Origin: Zopfochytrium polystomum
Taxonomy: Eukaryota; Chytridiomycota; Chytridiomycetes; Chytridiales; Chytridiaceae
DNA length: 64,000 bases
Direction: 5' to 3'
NCBI GenBank assembly: GCA_025765615.1
Contig: JAIVFJ010000241.1
Coordinates: 26,632-90,631 of the forward strand
The first letter of the stretch is position 1, and each line of letters begins with the position of its first letter. The notes beneath the pieces were generated by a model. It saw only the letters and a list, made by a program, of their open reading frames with translations. It did not search any database and was not told the origin of the DNA. Positions 56,700-64,000 of the stretch are shown piece after piece. A program made the position numbers and the translations under genes.

Positions 56700-57277
56700 C
56701 TTGGCCGATTTTTAGCGTTTCCCCTTTCTTTGTTTTTCTTATCGAACGCCGGTAGCAGCCCACACTTTCCCACTCTGTGTATATATGTATGATTTTCTGT
56801 TTTTCTTCTGCGATTCCTTACACCCGATCGACCCACCCACGCCCACCCACGCCCACACACTCCCCAGCGCTCTCTCTGCTACATCCACTTTTTTTCTTCC
56901 TTTTTTATCCCGTTACCTCAAAAAGCCCAAACTTTCCTTGGTTGTTATTGTTGTTGTTGTTGTTGTCGTCGTCGTCGTCGTGCCCAACTTCGTTATCACC
57001 TCCAGTGTTTTTGTTTGTTTCTTTTTGTTTTTTTTTGTTTCTTTTGTTTTTATTTTTAAATTATTATTGTTATTTTTTTTTTTTTTTTCTGCTCTGGTGT
57101 TTTCAACCCGGCCCCTTTCGTCTCCCACACACAAACTCACGGTATATGTCAGCGTTTTCCTTCCGTTTCGTATCAGTTTCAATTGGTTTTTGTTTCTCCT
57201 TCACCACTGTACCGTTTATTTGAATTGTTACTTTTGTCCCTCCTTTTTTCTGTTTTCGTCCCCTCTGTTCAAGTCGA
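56700..57277 (-). repeat. 3' flank module of a lost fourth array member
   Basis: Ordered blocks of the array's 3' flank (TTTTTCTTATCGAACGCCGG, CCTCAAAAAGCCCAAACTTTCCTTGGTTGTT, TATGTCAGCGTTTTCCTTCCG, CTGTTCAAGTCG). It stops inside the block TTCAAGTCGcccaca at about 57277, where truncated Ty3 integrase begins. The matching gene copy that should follow is not in the window. Confidence 0.65.
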
Positions 57278-60200
57278 CTGGGTTAAATTCTGCCAGCGGA
57301 AGGAGGGTGGGCCAATCATCCTGTTGATAGCTGACATAGCACCTTAAATACTGCTCCAGAGTCTGGTTTGTTCTTTCTGTTTGTCCATCAGTCTGAGGGT
57401 GATAAGCAGTTGACAGTTGAGATTTGATTCCAAGGGCTGCTGTGAGTGCTTTCCAAAATTGAGATCTGAACTGAGGTCCTCTGTCACTGATGATTGACTG
57501 AGGCAGCCCATGGAGCCTGAATATGTGCTGCAAAAACAGGTCTGCTGTTCCTTGTGCATCTACATCCTCAGTGCAGGGGATGAAATGGGCCAACTTTGTC
57601 CTTCTGCAGATGACAACAAGGATAGAGTCAAATCCATGGGATGGGGGCAGTTTCACAATGAAGTCCATGGATATTGATGACCAAGGGCTGATGGCAATTG
57701 GGAGGGGCTCCAGAAGTCCATAGGGCTTGTGTCTGCTGGATTTGTTTCTTTGACAGGTTTCACAGCTGCTGACATAGTTCTTGATGTACTTCCTCATGCC
57801 TGGCCAGTAGAAGTCTCTGGAAACAAGCTCATATGTCTTGTGCTCTCCTGGGTGTCCAGCTGTTGCTGCATCATGCCTTGTCTTGAGTATCTCAAGTTTT
57901 TCCTCCTCTTGGCTGATTTGAATCTTGTGAGGCTTGGGGTCCTTGGAAATAGCATGGGCCCACACACTGTCAGGAAGCAATGAAAGGTGTGTCTTGGATG
58001 GTGGGGTGAAACCATCTCCCCCTTCAGGTGCAAGGTCTGTTCTTCTTGACAGGGCATCAGCCACAGTGTTAAGGTGGCCAGGAGAATAGCACAGCTTAAA
58101 GTCATACTCAGAGAGCAGTTCAGCCCACCTGGCATGCCTCTGCTGGAGCAACCTCCTTGCCCTGAAGAAGGTGAGGTTCTTGTGATCAGAATAGACAGAG
58201 ATGCCTTTAGAACCAGCCAAGTAGTGTCTCCAGAATTTGAATGCTTCCACAATTGCAAGCAACTCCTTGTCATGGACTGTGTAGTTACACTCAGCACTGT
58301 TCAGCTTCCTGGAGTAATATGCCACTGGATGCAGAGGAGCGGAGGGGTCCTGAGAGCTTGGCTGGGACAGAACAGCACCAAGGGCATAGTCTGAGGCATC
58401 AGTTTCCAAGGTGAAGGGAAGCAAGGGATCCACATGCTTAAGGAGTGGTGCACTTGTGGTTGCTGTCTTAAGAGCTAGCCAGGCTTGCTCTGCTGCTGGG
58501 GTCCATTCAAACTTGGTGGTCTTCTTGGTGAGATGAGTGAGAGGCTTGGCTATGGCAGAATAGTTGGCAATGAATGTTCTGTAGAAGTTGCAAAACCCAA
58601 GGAAGCTTCGAACATCCTTGATGGAATTTGGAGCCTTCCATTCAAGAATAGTTTGGATCTTGTCTGGTGCCATGGAGATCCCTTTGTCAGACACAATGAA
58701 CCCCAAAAACTCAATGGAGGTCTTGTGGAATTCACACTTCTCCAGCTTTGCATAGAGGTGATGCTGTCTGAGTCTCTCCAAGACAGTCTTGACATGTCCC
58801 ATATGGGTTGCAGTGTCGGACGAAAATACCAGGATATCATCCAGGTAGACAATGACAAAAAGGTCCAGAATATCCCTGAAGATGTCATTCATCATGCCTT
58901 GGAAAATAGCTGGAGCATTGGTAAGTCCAAAGGGCATGACCAAGTACTCAAAGTGACCGTGTTTGCATCTGAAGGCAGTCTTCCATTGATCCTGGGGCTT
59001 AATTCTGACCAAATTGTAGGCACCTCTGAGGTCAATCTTGGAAAATATCCTTGCATGGCTCAGTTTGTCCAGTAATTCAGAGATGAGAGGCAGTGGATAG
59101 CAGTTCTTGACTGTCATCTCATTGAGATCTCTGTAGTCCACGCAGGGTCTCAGCCCCCCATCCTTCTTCTTGACAAAAAAGATGGGAGCTCCAGCTGGTG
59201 ACTTGGAAGGTTGGATGAATCCCTTGTTCAGCATTTCTTCAATGTATTCTTGGAGGGCCTTGGCTTCTGGTGGAGAGAGGTGGTACAGTGGCTTGAAAGG
59301 TGGGCTGCAAGTTTCATCCTTGAGTGGGATTTCACAGTCATAAGGTCTCTGAGCTGGTAGAAGGTCTGCCTTGGTCTTGGAAAACACATCAGCATAAGGG
59401 AGATATTCTTTTGGTAGCTTGGATGCCAGCAAAAGGTCTGATGGGTCCAAGTTCCTGTGCTCTTCAGCAGTGGGGCTTGAATTCTTGACTGGGAACTGTG
59501 ATTCTTGAATCTTTGACTGAGAGTTCTGTTCTTGGCAAAGACTGTGAGCTGTGGAACTTGAATCTTGAATGTGGGCTGTGAACTGTGGTACTTGAATCTT
59601 TGACTGTGGGTTCTGTGAACTAGAGTCTTGGCCATGACTGTGAGCTCTATGAGCTCTACTTGAATCTTGACTGTGAACTGCGAACTGTGGAACTTGAGTC
59701 TTGGCTGGCTGTGAATCTTGAATGAAGGGCTTGAGAGCATGAGACTTGGGGGCTTGACTTGAGTTTTGGGTGACTGTTCCGATTGGTGGAGGTTGGACTT
59801 GACCAGTGACCCAATCAATGGCAGGGTTCTGGGCTTGCAGCCATGGTAATCCCAGGATGACAGAGAATGTGGATGAGCCAAGATCCAATACTTCCAGGTT
59901 GGCCATGGATGGTGGAAAGTCTTGGATGTGGAGGTTTAGCTTGGTTTCATGGCTGATTTCCTTGAACAGAGCATGATTGGCAAAGTGGACCTTGGGGTGT
60001 GGATTTCTTGATGGTGGGAATGGCACAAGAATTGACAAGGGTGGCATCAATGATGTTGCAGGATGATCCAGAGTCAATAAGTGCCTTGGTTGTGATGGTT
60101 GACTTGGGTGAGAGTTGAATCTTGACATCCATGGTGAGTTGGTGGGGCTTGGAATCTGAGGTGTTTGTGGTGCTGGTGGTGGTGATGAAACAGGGGCAGC

Positions 60201-60345
60201 TTGGAGGAGGGTCCAGGGAATTGCCCCTCAGTGAGCCTGGACCTGGGAGTTTCGGTGCTTCTTCAGGCAGTTGCATCAGGGAAGGTGTTGTTTGGGTCAG
60301 ACATGATGGCAGAGAGTAGTAGGAGAGGGTGAAGTGAATTATGAT
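57278..60345 (-). mobile_element. Ty3 chromovirus pol, 3'-truncated, nearly gag-less
   Basis: Read from 60345. A short start MSDPNNTFPDAT (60306) runs into a stop. A protease region follows with ALIDSGSSCNIIDATLV, one frameshift near 60000, and then a long frame 60128-57278. This carries the end of the protease, reverse transcriptase (RPCVDYRDLNEMT, AIFQGMMND, VIVYLDDILVFS), RNase H (LETDASDYALGAVLSQ, HKNLTFF), the integrase zinc module (H..H..CETCQRNK) and most of the DDE core (WSSISMDFIVKL, IISDRGPQFRSQFW, STAYHPQTDGQTERTN). Catalytic residues are kept, so decay is recent. Sequence breaks off in integrase at LLPLAEF (57278), and the chromodomain end is absent. Between the LTR and protease there is room for only a few dozen Gag residues. 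A Pro/Gln/Ser-rich run with repeated SQDSSSQ-like units lies between protease and RT. Confidence 0.85.
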
Positions 60346-60645
60346 GTCAGGAACATGGCAGGACAGGGCAAGGCAGACAAGGAACTGAGAGGAGTGCTGA
60401 TTGTATTGGAAACAATAATTCACTTGAGGGATGGGACAGGTCCCCCATCCCCCTTTTATACCTTTTGAGAGTGTTCCTTGTCAAGACTCAAAGAAAGTTC
60501 CAGAAAGAGCAATTAGTAATACAATGATACCAATGACAACAACATGACAAGTCAGGAAAGCAAAGAAGGTTCAGAAGGTTCCACAAGGTTCCATGAAGGA
60601 ATGTTCCAGAAGGTTTCAGAGGCTTCCAGAGGGTGATTCATAACA
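60345..60645 (-). repeat. Ty3 chromovirus 5' LTR
   Basis: Reads TGTTATGAATCACC ... TTCCTGACA on the - strand, very close to 7476-7772 and 8854-9161, and is directly followed (leftwards) by the element's internal sequence. It has TATAAAAGG and short TTCCA-type direct repeats. Confidence 0.85.
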
Positions 60646-61039
60646 ACTTTTGTCAGTCTTGTGTTTGTCTTTATACAAAACTGTTACAAGGACCATCACT
60701 TGCAAAATGCTGCAAGTCATCCTTGCAGAGCACTATCGTGTCAAAGCTCCTGCACACTGCTTACACCAAAAGACCCAAAACTTACACACCCCCCTAAGCT
60801 GTGGGCAGGAGCAAAGGCTGGCATGGAGGAAAACCTTAAGCCATAGTCAACTTAAGGAAACAGTACACTGCAGAAAGAAGAATCACAAACATGTTTGACT
60901 GGCCATCAGATGGCAGAATAGAAAGGACAGACCACATTAATGAAAATAGATAGGGGCAGGGTTCCTAACCTCAGAGGTAAAAGAAATTAAGTCAAAGTAA
61001 TGAAAAGGAACAAAGAAGAAAACAACTCACAGATAAGAA
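60646..61039. other. Region without recognisable gene
   Basis: Short frames only; no homology to the rest of the window noticed. It may be the 3' part of the decayed copia element that follows, but no LTR is visible. Confidence 0.4.
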
Positions 61040-61680
61040 AAACAAACCAGAGGTAAGAAATGAAACAAAGACCAATGCGACTCAAATGATATTCACTGAG
61101 GGCAGCTGAGAGGGATTTTGTCATAAAATCTGCTGGCTGTTCTCCTCCAGCAATCCACTTAGTTGTACTGCTTGCTCATCCACAAGGTCTCAGATATAGT
61201 GATACTTTACCATGATATGCTTCAAATGATTTGTATAGAGGTTGGTTGAGTTGAGATTGATCACGACGTTGTTGTTAGTGTGAATGACAAGTGGCGTTGG
61301 AGATGGAAGCTGAAGTGCGGCCCTGAAACTTTCGTTCAAGTTCTGACACTGCAACATATTCTGCTTGCTGAGGCAACAACACAATGGTTCTGGTCTGAAC
61401 AGATGTCCAGATGATAGTTGGTCCTCCAAAAAGAACATTGTAGCTGAGCTGTGATTTCCATCTGAGTGGACACTGTGGGCAGTTTCGGTGCAGCCAGCAA
61501 CATTGCGAATTCTCATATGCTGCTCTCTGTGATCTTTGCTGAAAGCACTGAGATACCAAAACTACTGGAGCGAGATCCCCAGTTGCGTGTGTGTTGCCAG
61601 GTAGTTGATGCTGCCAAGAATTGCCTGATATAGCTTCTGATCTGCAGCTGCTCACCAAACCCCTAGATTGCAATCAAAGT
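61040..61680 (-). mobile_element. Decayed Ty1/copia RNase H fragment
   Basis: On the - strand, pieces in different frames give a copia C-terminus in order: a GGPTIIWTS..T.VLLPQQAEYVAVSE match to the GAAISWKS..STEAEYMA motif, then PLVIHTNNNVVINL and HLKHIMVKYHYI (matching the DNQSAI...KHIDVRYHFI region), then GGEQPADFMTKSLSAALSEY (matching the ..ADIFTKPL.. end). The frames are heavily broken and several active-site residues are replaced, so this is an old copy from a different lineage than the element at 8.5-11.2 kb. Confidence 0.6.
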
Positions 61681-61728
61681 ATGGCTCCAAGAAAGGGTAG
61701 GAGATCAGCAAGCAGCAAACACCAAGCC

Positions 61729-61803
61729 AAGGGTGTGTGGCAAAATGGTTACCGCGCTTGACTACGAATCAAGAGATTCCAGGCTCGACCCCTGGCACTC
61801 TTG
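61729..61803 (+). tRNA. tRNA-Arg (anticodon ACG)
   Basis: The acceptor stem AAGGGTG pairs with CACTCTT (seven pairs, one G-T). The anticodon arm CTTGA-CTACGAA-TCAAG pairs fully with anticodon ACG, and the T arm CCAGG-CTCGACC-CCTGG pairs fully. The A-box-like part is TGGCAAAATGGTTACCGCG, and the D stem is weak by eye. The overall sequence closely resembles fungal tRNA-Arg(ACG), including the AGATTCCAGG variable/T junction. The T loop starts CTC rather than TTC. It is followed by several T-poor bases, with no clear poly-T terminator in the next 20 bases. It may be a gene or a young tRNA-derived sequence. Confidence 0.65.
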
Positions 61804-62719
61804 CTCGAACACCCAGCCTTGATGGCGCACAAGGGGCGTTAAAAAAGGAATCTGGGCTGTGAGGATTTGCAGAGAGCTGAGGGCATGGCACCTAATGCAA
61901 GGTGCCAGCTGAGATTGTTAGGACCGTGACAGAAGTGACGGTGGCAACAACAAGAGCGTCAAACACAAGGCAGACAGAAATCAGCTTCAACCTCACCACC
62001 GCACCTTCAGTAGTGTACTTCATCCATCCCCACAGTGGCCAATCAGCCAAAACCTGAACAGCGCTCTCGTGCATGGGACACAGGACCTTGAACCTTTCTG
62101 ATTTGCCATGGCACATGACCAACATATAAATGGTAGCAAAATTATTTGTTTGTAGGAGGAAACCTTCTTTTCCTGCCACACCATTCCTTGGTGCAGCCAT
62201 GCCCTTGGCAGCAAACTGTAAGGACCACGTTTGTGGACAAAACTCCGCATCAGATCCTCTTTCAAAAAAAAAAAAAAAAAAAAAAAAGAGGAAAAGAAGA
62301 AAGCTTCCTTTTCTTCTTCTTTTTGTTTTCTTACGCAACTCAATTTTCATGCTCCTATGTTATTGGCCACAGAGCTGAGTTCTGTTTGTTGCTGCCTGTT
62401 GTCTGCCATCACCCTTGCTTCCCAGTCCTTGTGCTGTATGGAGCGTCTAGCAGGCCACAAACCTGAGCGGACTAAAATGGCAGACCAGGCAGTGTTCAAA
62501 CCTTCCACAACTTGAGAACGGGAACCTGCAGTGCCTTTGTGGCGGTCTGTGCCACTTAGTGATCTGGGTGAGTCCTTATCGTTTCCAAGACGAATTTTAT
62601 GGAATGCAGGATATCTGGCAGTGGACAAGTCATGACAATCCATTGCGCATGATTTCCATGGAGTGTGAAATGAGCGTGACAAAAATGTAATAATTCAAAT
62701 CTGGAATGGTTATTATGTG
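61804..62719. other. Region without recognisable gene
   Basis: Short frames on both strands with no domain; includes a 24-base A-run at 62264-62287. Nothing else seen. Confidence 0.5.
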
Positions 62720-62790
62720 GACTCCTTAGCTCAATTGTAGAGCATTCGACTCCAGATAGAAAGGTTGCGTGTTCTAATCACGTTGGTGGC
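62720..62790 (+). pseudogene. tRNA-Trp-like relic (anticodon CCA)
   Basis: GACTCCTTAGCTCAATTG...ACTCCAGAT...AAGGTTGCGTGTTCTAATCACGT has the layout of tRNA-Trp, with loop CTCCAGA (anticodon CCA). The T arm GCGTG-TTCTAAT-CACGT is almost perfect, but the acceptor stem has about three mismatches, the anticodon stem one, and the B box has TTCTAATC instead of TTCGAATC. Best read as a tRNA pseudogene or the head of a SINE. Confidence 0.5.
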
Positions 62791-62996
62791 ATCTGAGCAC
62801 CTGTTTGAGTTATGCAGTTCCTGTTCACTTTCCGCTGCCGGTGCAGGGAATGTCTGGAGACCAAAGTGTGGATTCAATTTGGTCAGGTGTGACGATCGAG
62901 AAAGATTTCCCAACTCCATCAAAGAGCCCTCCAGCCCCAAGGAGAGAAAAACTGTCATCCGCTTATCTCTATTGGGTTTTTTTCCTTTTTTTTTTG

Positions 62997-63287
62997 ACTA
63001 ACTCCACCAAAAAAATTTGTAAAATTTTGCCAAAGTGGGCATAAAATACGCCTCGGAGTATTTCATATTGTGTCCAAAATCCAAAGAAATTTAATTGAGA
63101 AAATAACAGGAAAAGGTAAAGTATCCTAATTTTCTGCTTCTTGTTGGATATTTCAGATAATCTTGGATATTTCTTGTTTTCCATAAAAATTTGTTCGGTT
63201 TTACTGTAGGCACGCAATGTGATATTTCAGTGCCCATTTTATGCCAACTTTGGCCAGATTTTAAAATTTTTTCGGCAGAGTTAGTAC
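62997..63287. mobile_element. Foldback/MITE-like inverted-repeat element
   Basis: Termini ACTAACTCC and GAGTTAGT begin long imperfect inverted repeats. The left arm (CCAAAGTGGGCATAAAAT...TTTCATATTGTGTCC) matches the reverse complement of the right arm (GGCACGCAATGTGATATTTCAGTGCCCATTTTATGCC...). Arms of roughly 90 bases or more nearly meet, so the ~290 bp could fold into one hairpin. AT-rich, no coding frame of its own, in keeping with a non-autonomous DNA element. No clear target-site duplication. Confidence 0.6.
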
Positions 63288-63540
63288 AACAAAAAAACCA
63301 ATTTATCTGTGATAAGCAGACCGCAGCCTTTACAGGAGAGTGGAGGCTTAGTTTGGGTGAGGCTGCCCTCTCTATTGGCACTGAGTCTTTGGGGCAACAG
63401 TCGCAAACAGGACACTTAACAGCCAACTGCCGCATATCACCAACGGCATACACTTTTCCCCGTCCTCTCTCAACCACCACTCACCGCACACACAACACAC
63501 GCACCCGAGTGAAATACGTCGTGGCAACCAGCACACCACT

Positions 63541-63606
63541 CCTACTGACATCCACCATCCGCGAACAGTACGAGCTGCAAGCCCTGACATTGAACCACAG
63601 AGAGAG
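63541..63606 (+). repeat. Subtelomeric direct repeat, unit 1
   Basis: CCTACTGACATCCACCATC...CAGTACGAGCTGCAAGC...TTGAACCACAGAGAG is repeated at 63729-63794, 188 bp to the right, with about ten differences. It lies directly inboard of the telomeric array. Confidence 0.8.
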
Positions 63607-63728
63607 AAGCGAGAAGAAATGACACACTTCCCATGAAGCCGGGCAAGTTTTTAGAACCGTACTATCCGCGGAAAGATCGAAGGGAGTGGGTGGTTAGTGG
63701 AAGAGGGCTTGTTGTAGGTGCAACCCTA

Positions 63729-63794
63729 CCTTCTGACATCCACCATCTGCAAGCAGTACGAGCTACAAGCAATGACGTTGAACCACCAGAGAGG
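63729..63794 (+). repeat. Subtelomeric direct repeat, unit 2
   Basis: CCTTCTGACATCCACCATC...CAGTACGAGCTACAAGC...TTGAACCACCAGAGAG, the second copy of the 63541-63606 unit; it ends two bases before the first TAGGG. Confidence 0.8.
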
Positions 63795-63795
63795 A

Positions 63796-64000
63796 TAGGG
63801 TTAGGGTTAAGGTTAGGGTTAGGGTTAGGGTTAGGGTTAGGGTTAGAATCAAGGTTAGGGTTAGGGTTAGGGTTAGGAGGGTTAGGTTAGGTAGGGTTAG
63901 GGTTAGGGTTAGGGTTCGGCAGGGTTGGGTTAGGGTTAGGGTTAGGGTTAGGGTTGGTTAGGGTTAGGGTTAGGGTTAGGGTGGGTGGGTTCGGTTCGGG
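63796..64000 (+). repeat. Telomeric repeat array (TTAGGG)n with variant units
   Basis: About 205 bases of TTAGGG units running 5'->3' towards the window's right end, with interspersed variants (TTAAGG, TTAGAATCAAGG, TTAGGAGGG, TTAGGTAGGG, TTCGGCAGGG, TTGGG). The orientation is that of a right-hand chromosome end; variants are expected in the centromere-proximal part of a telomere or from sequencing error. Confidence 0.95.

Noticed and set aside
40015..57277. CRISPR-like array because of regular 225-bp spacing
   Set aside because: Units contain an 84-nt coding exon with splice signals; repeats and spacers are far too long, and the genome is eukaryotic.
61892..62350. - strand frame of 152 codons
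   Set aside because: Contains the A/T-run (poly-Phe) and shows no recognisable motif.
63191..63622. + strand frame of 143 codons near the telomere
   Set aside because: It starts inside the foldback element's right arm and ends in the subtelomeric repeat; no domain and no coding bias.

Overview
This is a eukaryotic, gene-sparse, subtelomeric window. Its right end (63796-64000) is an array of TTAGGG-type telomeric repeats pointing outward, so the window reads towards a chromosome end. A fungus is suggested by GT-AG introns of roughly 60-550 bp, a kinesin-3, an Sfp1-type split zinc-finger factor with polyglutamine tracts, Ty3 chromovirus-like and Ty1/copia retroelements, and TTAGGG telomeres. 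My best guess is a zoosporic (chytrid-type) fungus; that placement is inference.

Layout. 0.8-13.5 kb is a graveyard. It holds a 3'-truncated TIR-kinase gene copy (A), a 5'-truncated LINE with RNase H, the 3' end of a Ty3 chromovirus with its LTR, a degenerate copia element carrying a solo LTR, a broken unknown gene, and orphan LRR exons on the + strand. 14.2-39.97 kb is the host-gene island: a six-exon kinesin-3 (2552 aa), a three-intron 2-oxoglutarate/Fe(II) oxygenase (341 aa), a five-exon secreted subtilase (953 aa), an AT-hook/HTH nuclear protein (917 aa) and an Sfp1-like zinc-finger factor. 40-57.3 kb is a tandem array of one unusual gene family on the - strand (copies B, C and D, plus the 3' flank of a fourth copy). 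57.3-64 kb is a 3'-truncated Ty3 element with its 5' LTR, a decayed copia fragment, a tRNA-Arg gene, a tRNA-Trp relic, a foldback element, subtelomeric repeats and telomere.

The system of interest is the repeated family. Its members encode a conserved ~90-residue N-terminal segment, a TIR domain, a TKL-like protein kinase of non-RD type, a variable linker and an RNase-inhibitor/NLRC3-type leucine-rich repeat region. Each LRR is one 84-nt phase-1 exon separated by near-identical introns, giving a ~225-bp repeat period. Copy D (52226-55895) reassembles into an uninterrupted 819-residue model with 12 exons. Copy C has a catalytic Asp-to-Asn change and a frameshift in an LRR. B has several frameshifts and a stop. 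A and the orphan LRR block are rearranged fragments. I read this as a birth-and-death family of TIR/kinase/LRR receptor-like proteins near a telomere, plausibly in recognition or innate-immune-like signalling. That function is inference, not shown by the sequence.

Splice sites were assigned by eye from GT/AG signals, phase and agreement between paralogues. Exact junctions deserve RNA evidence.
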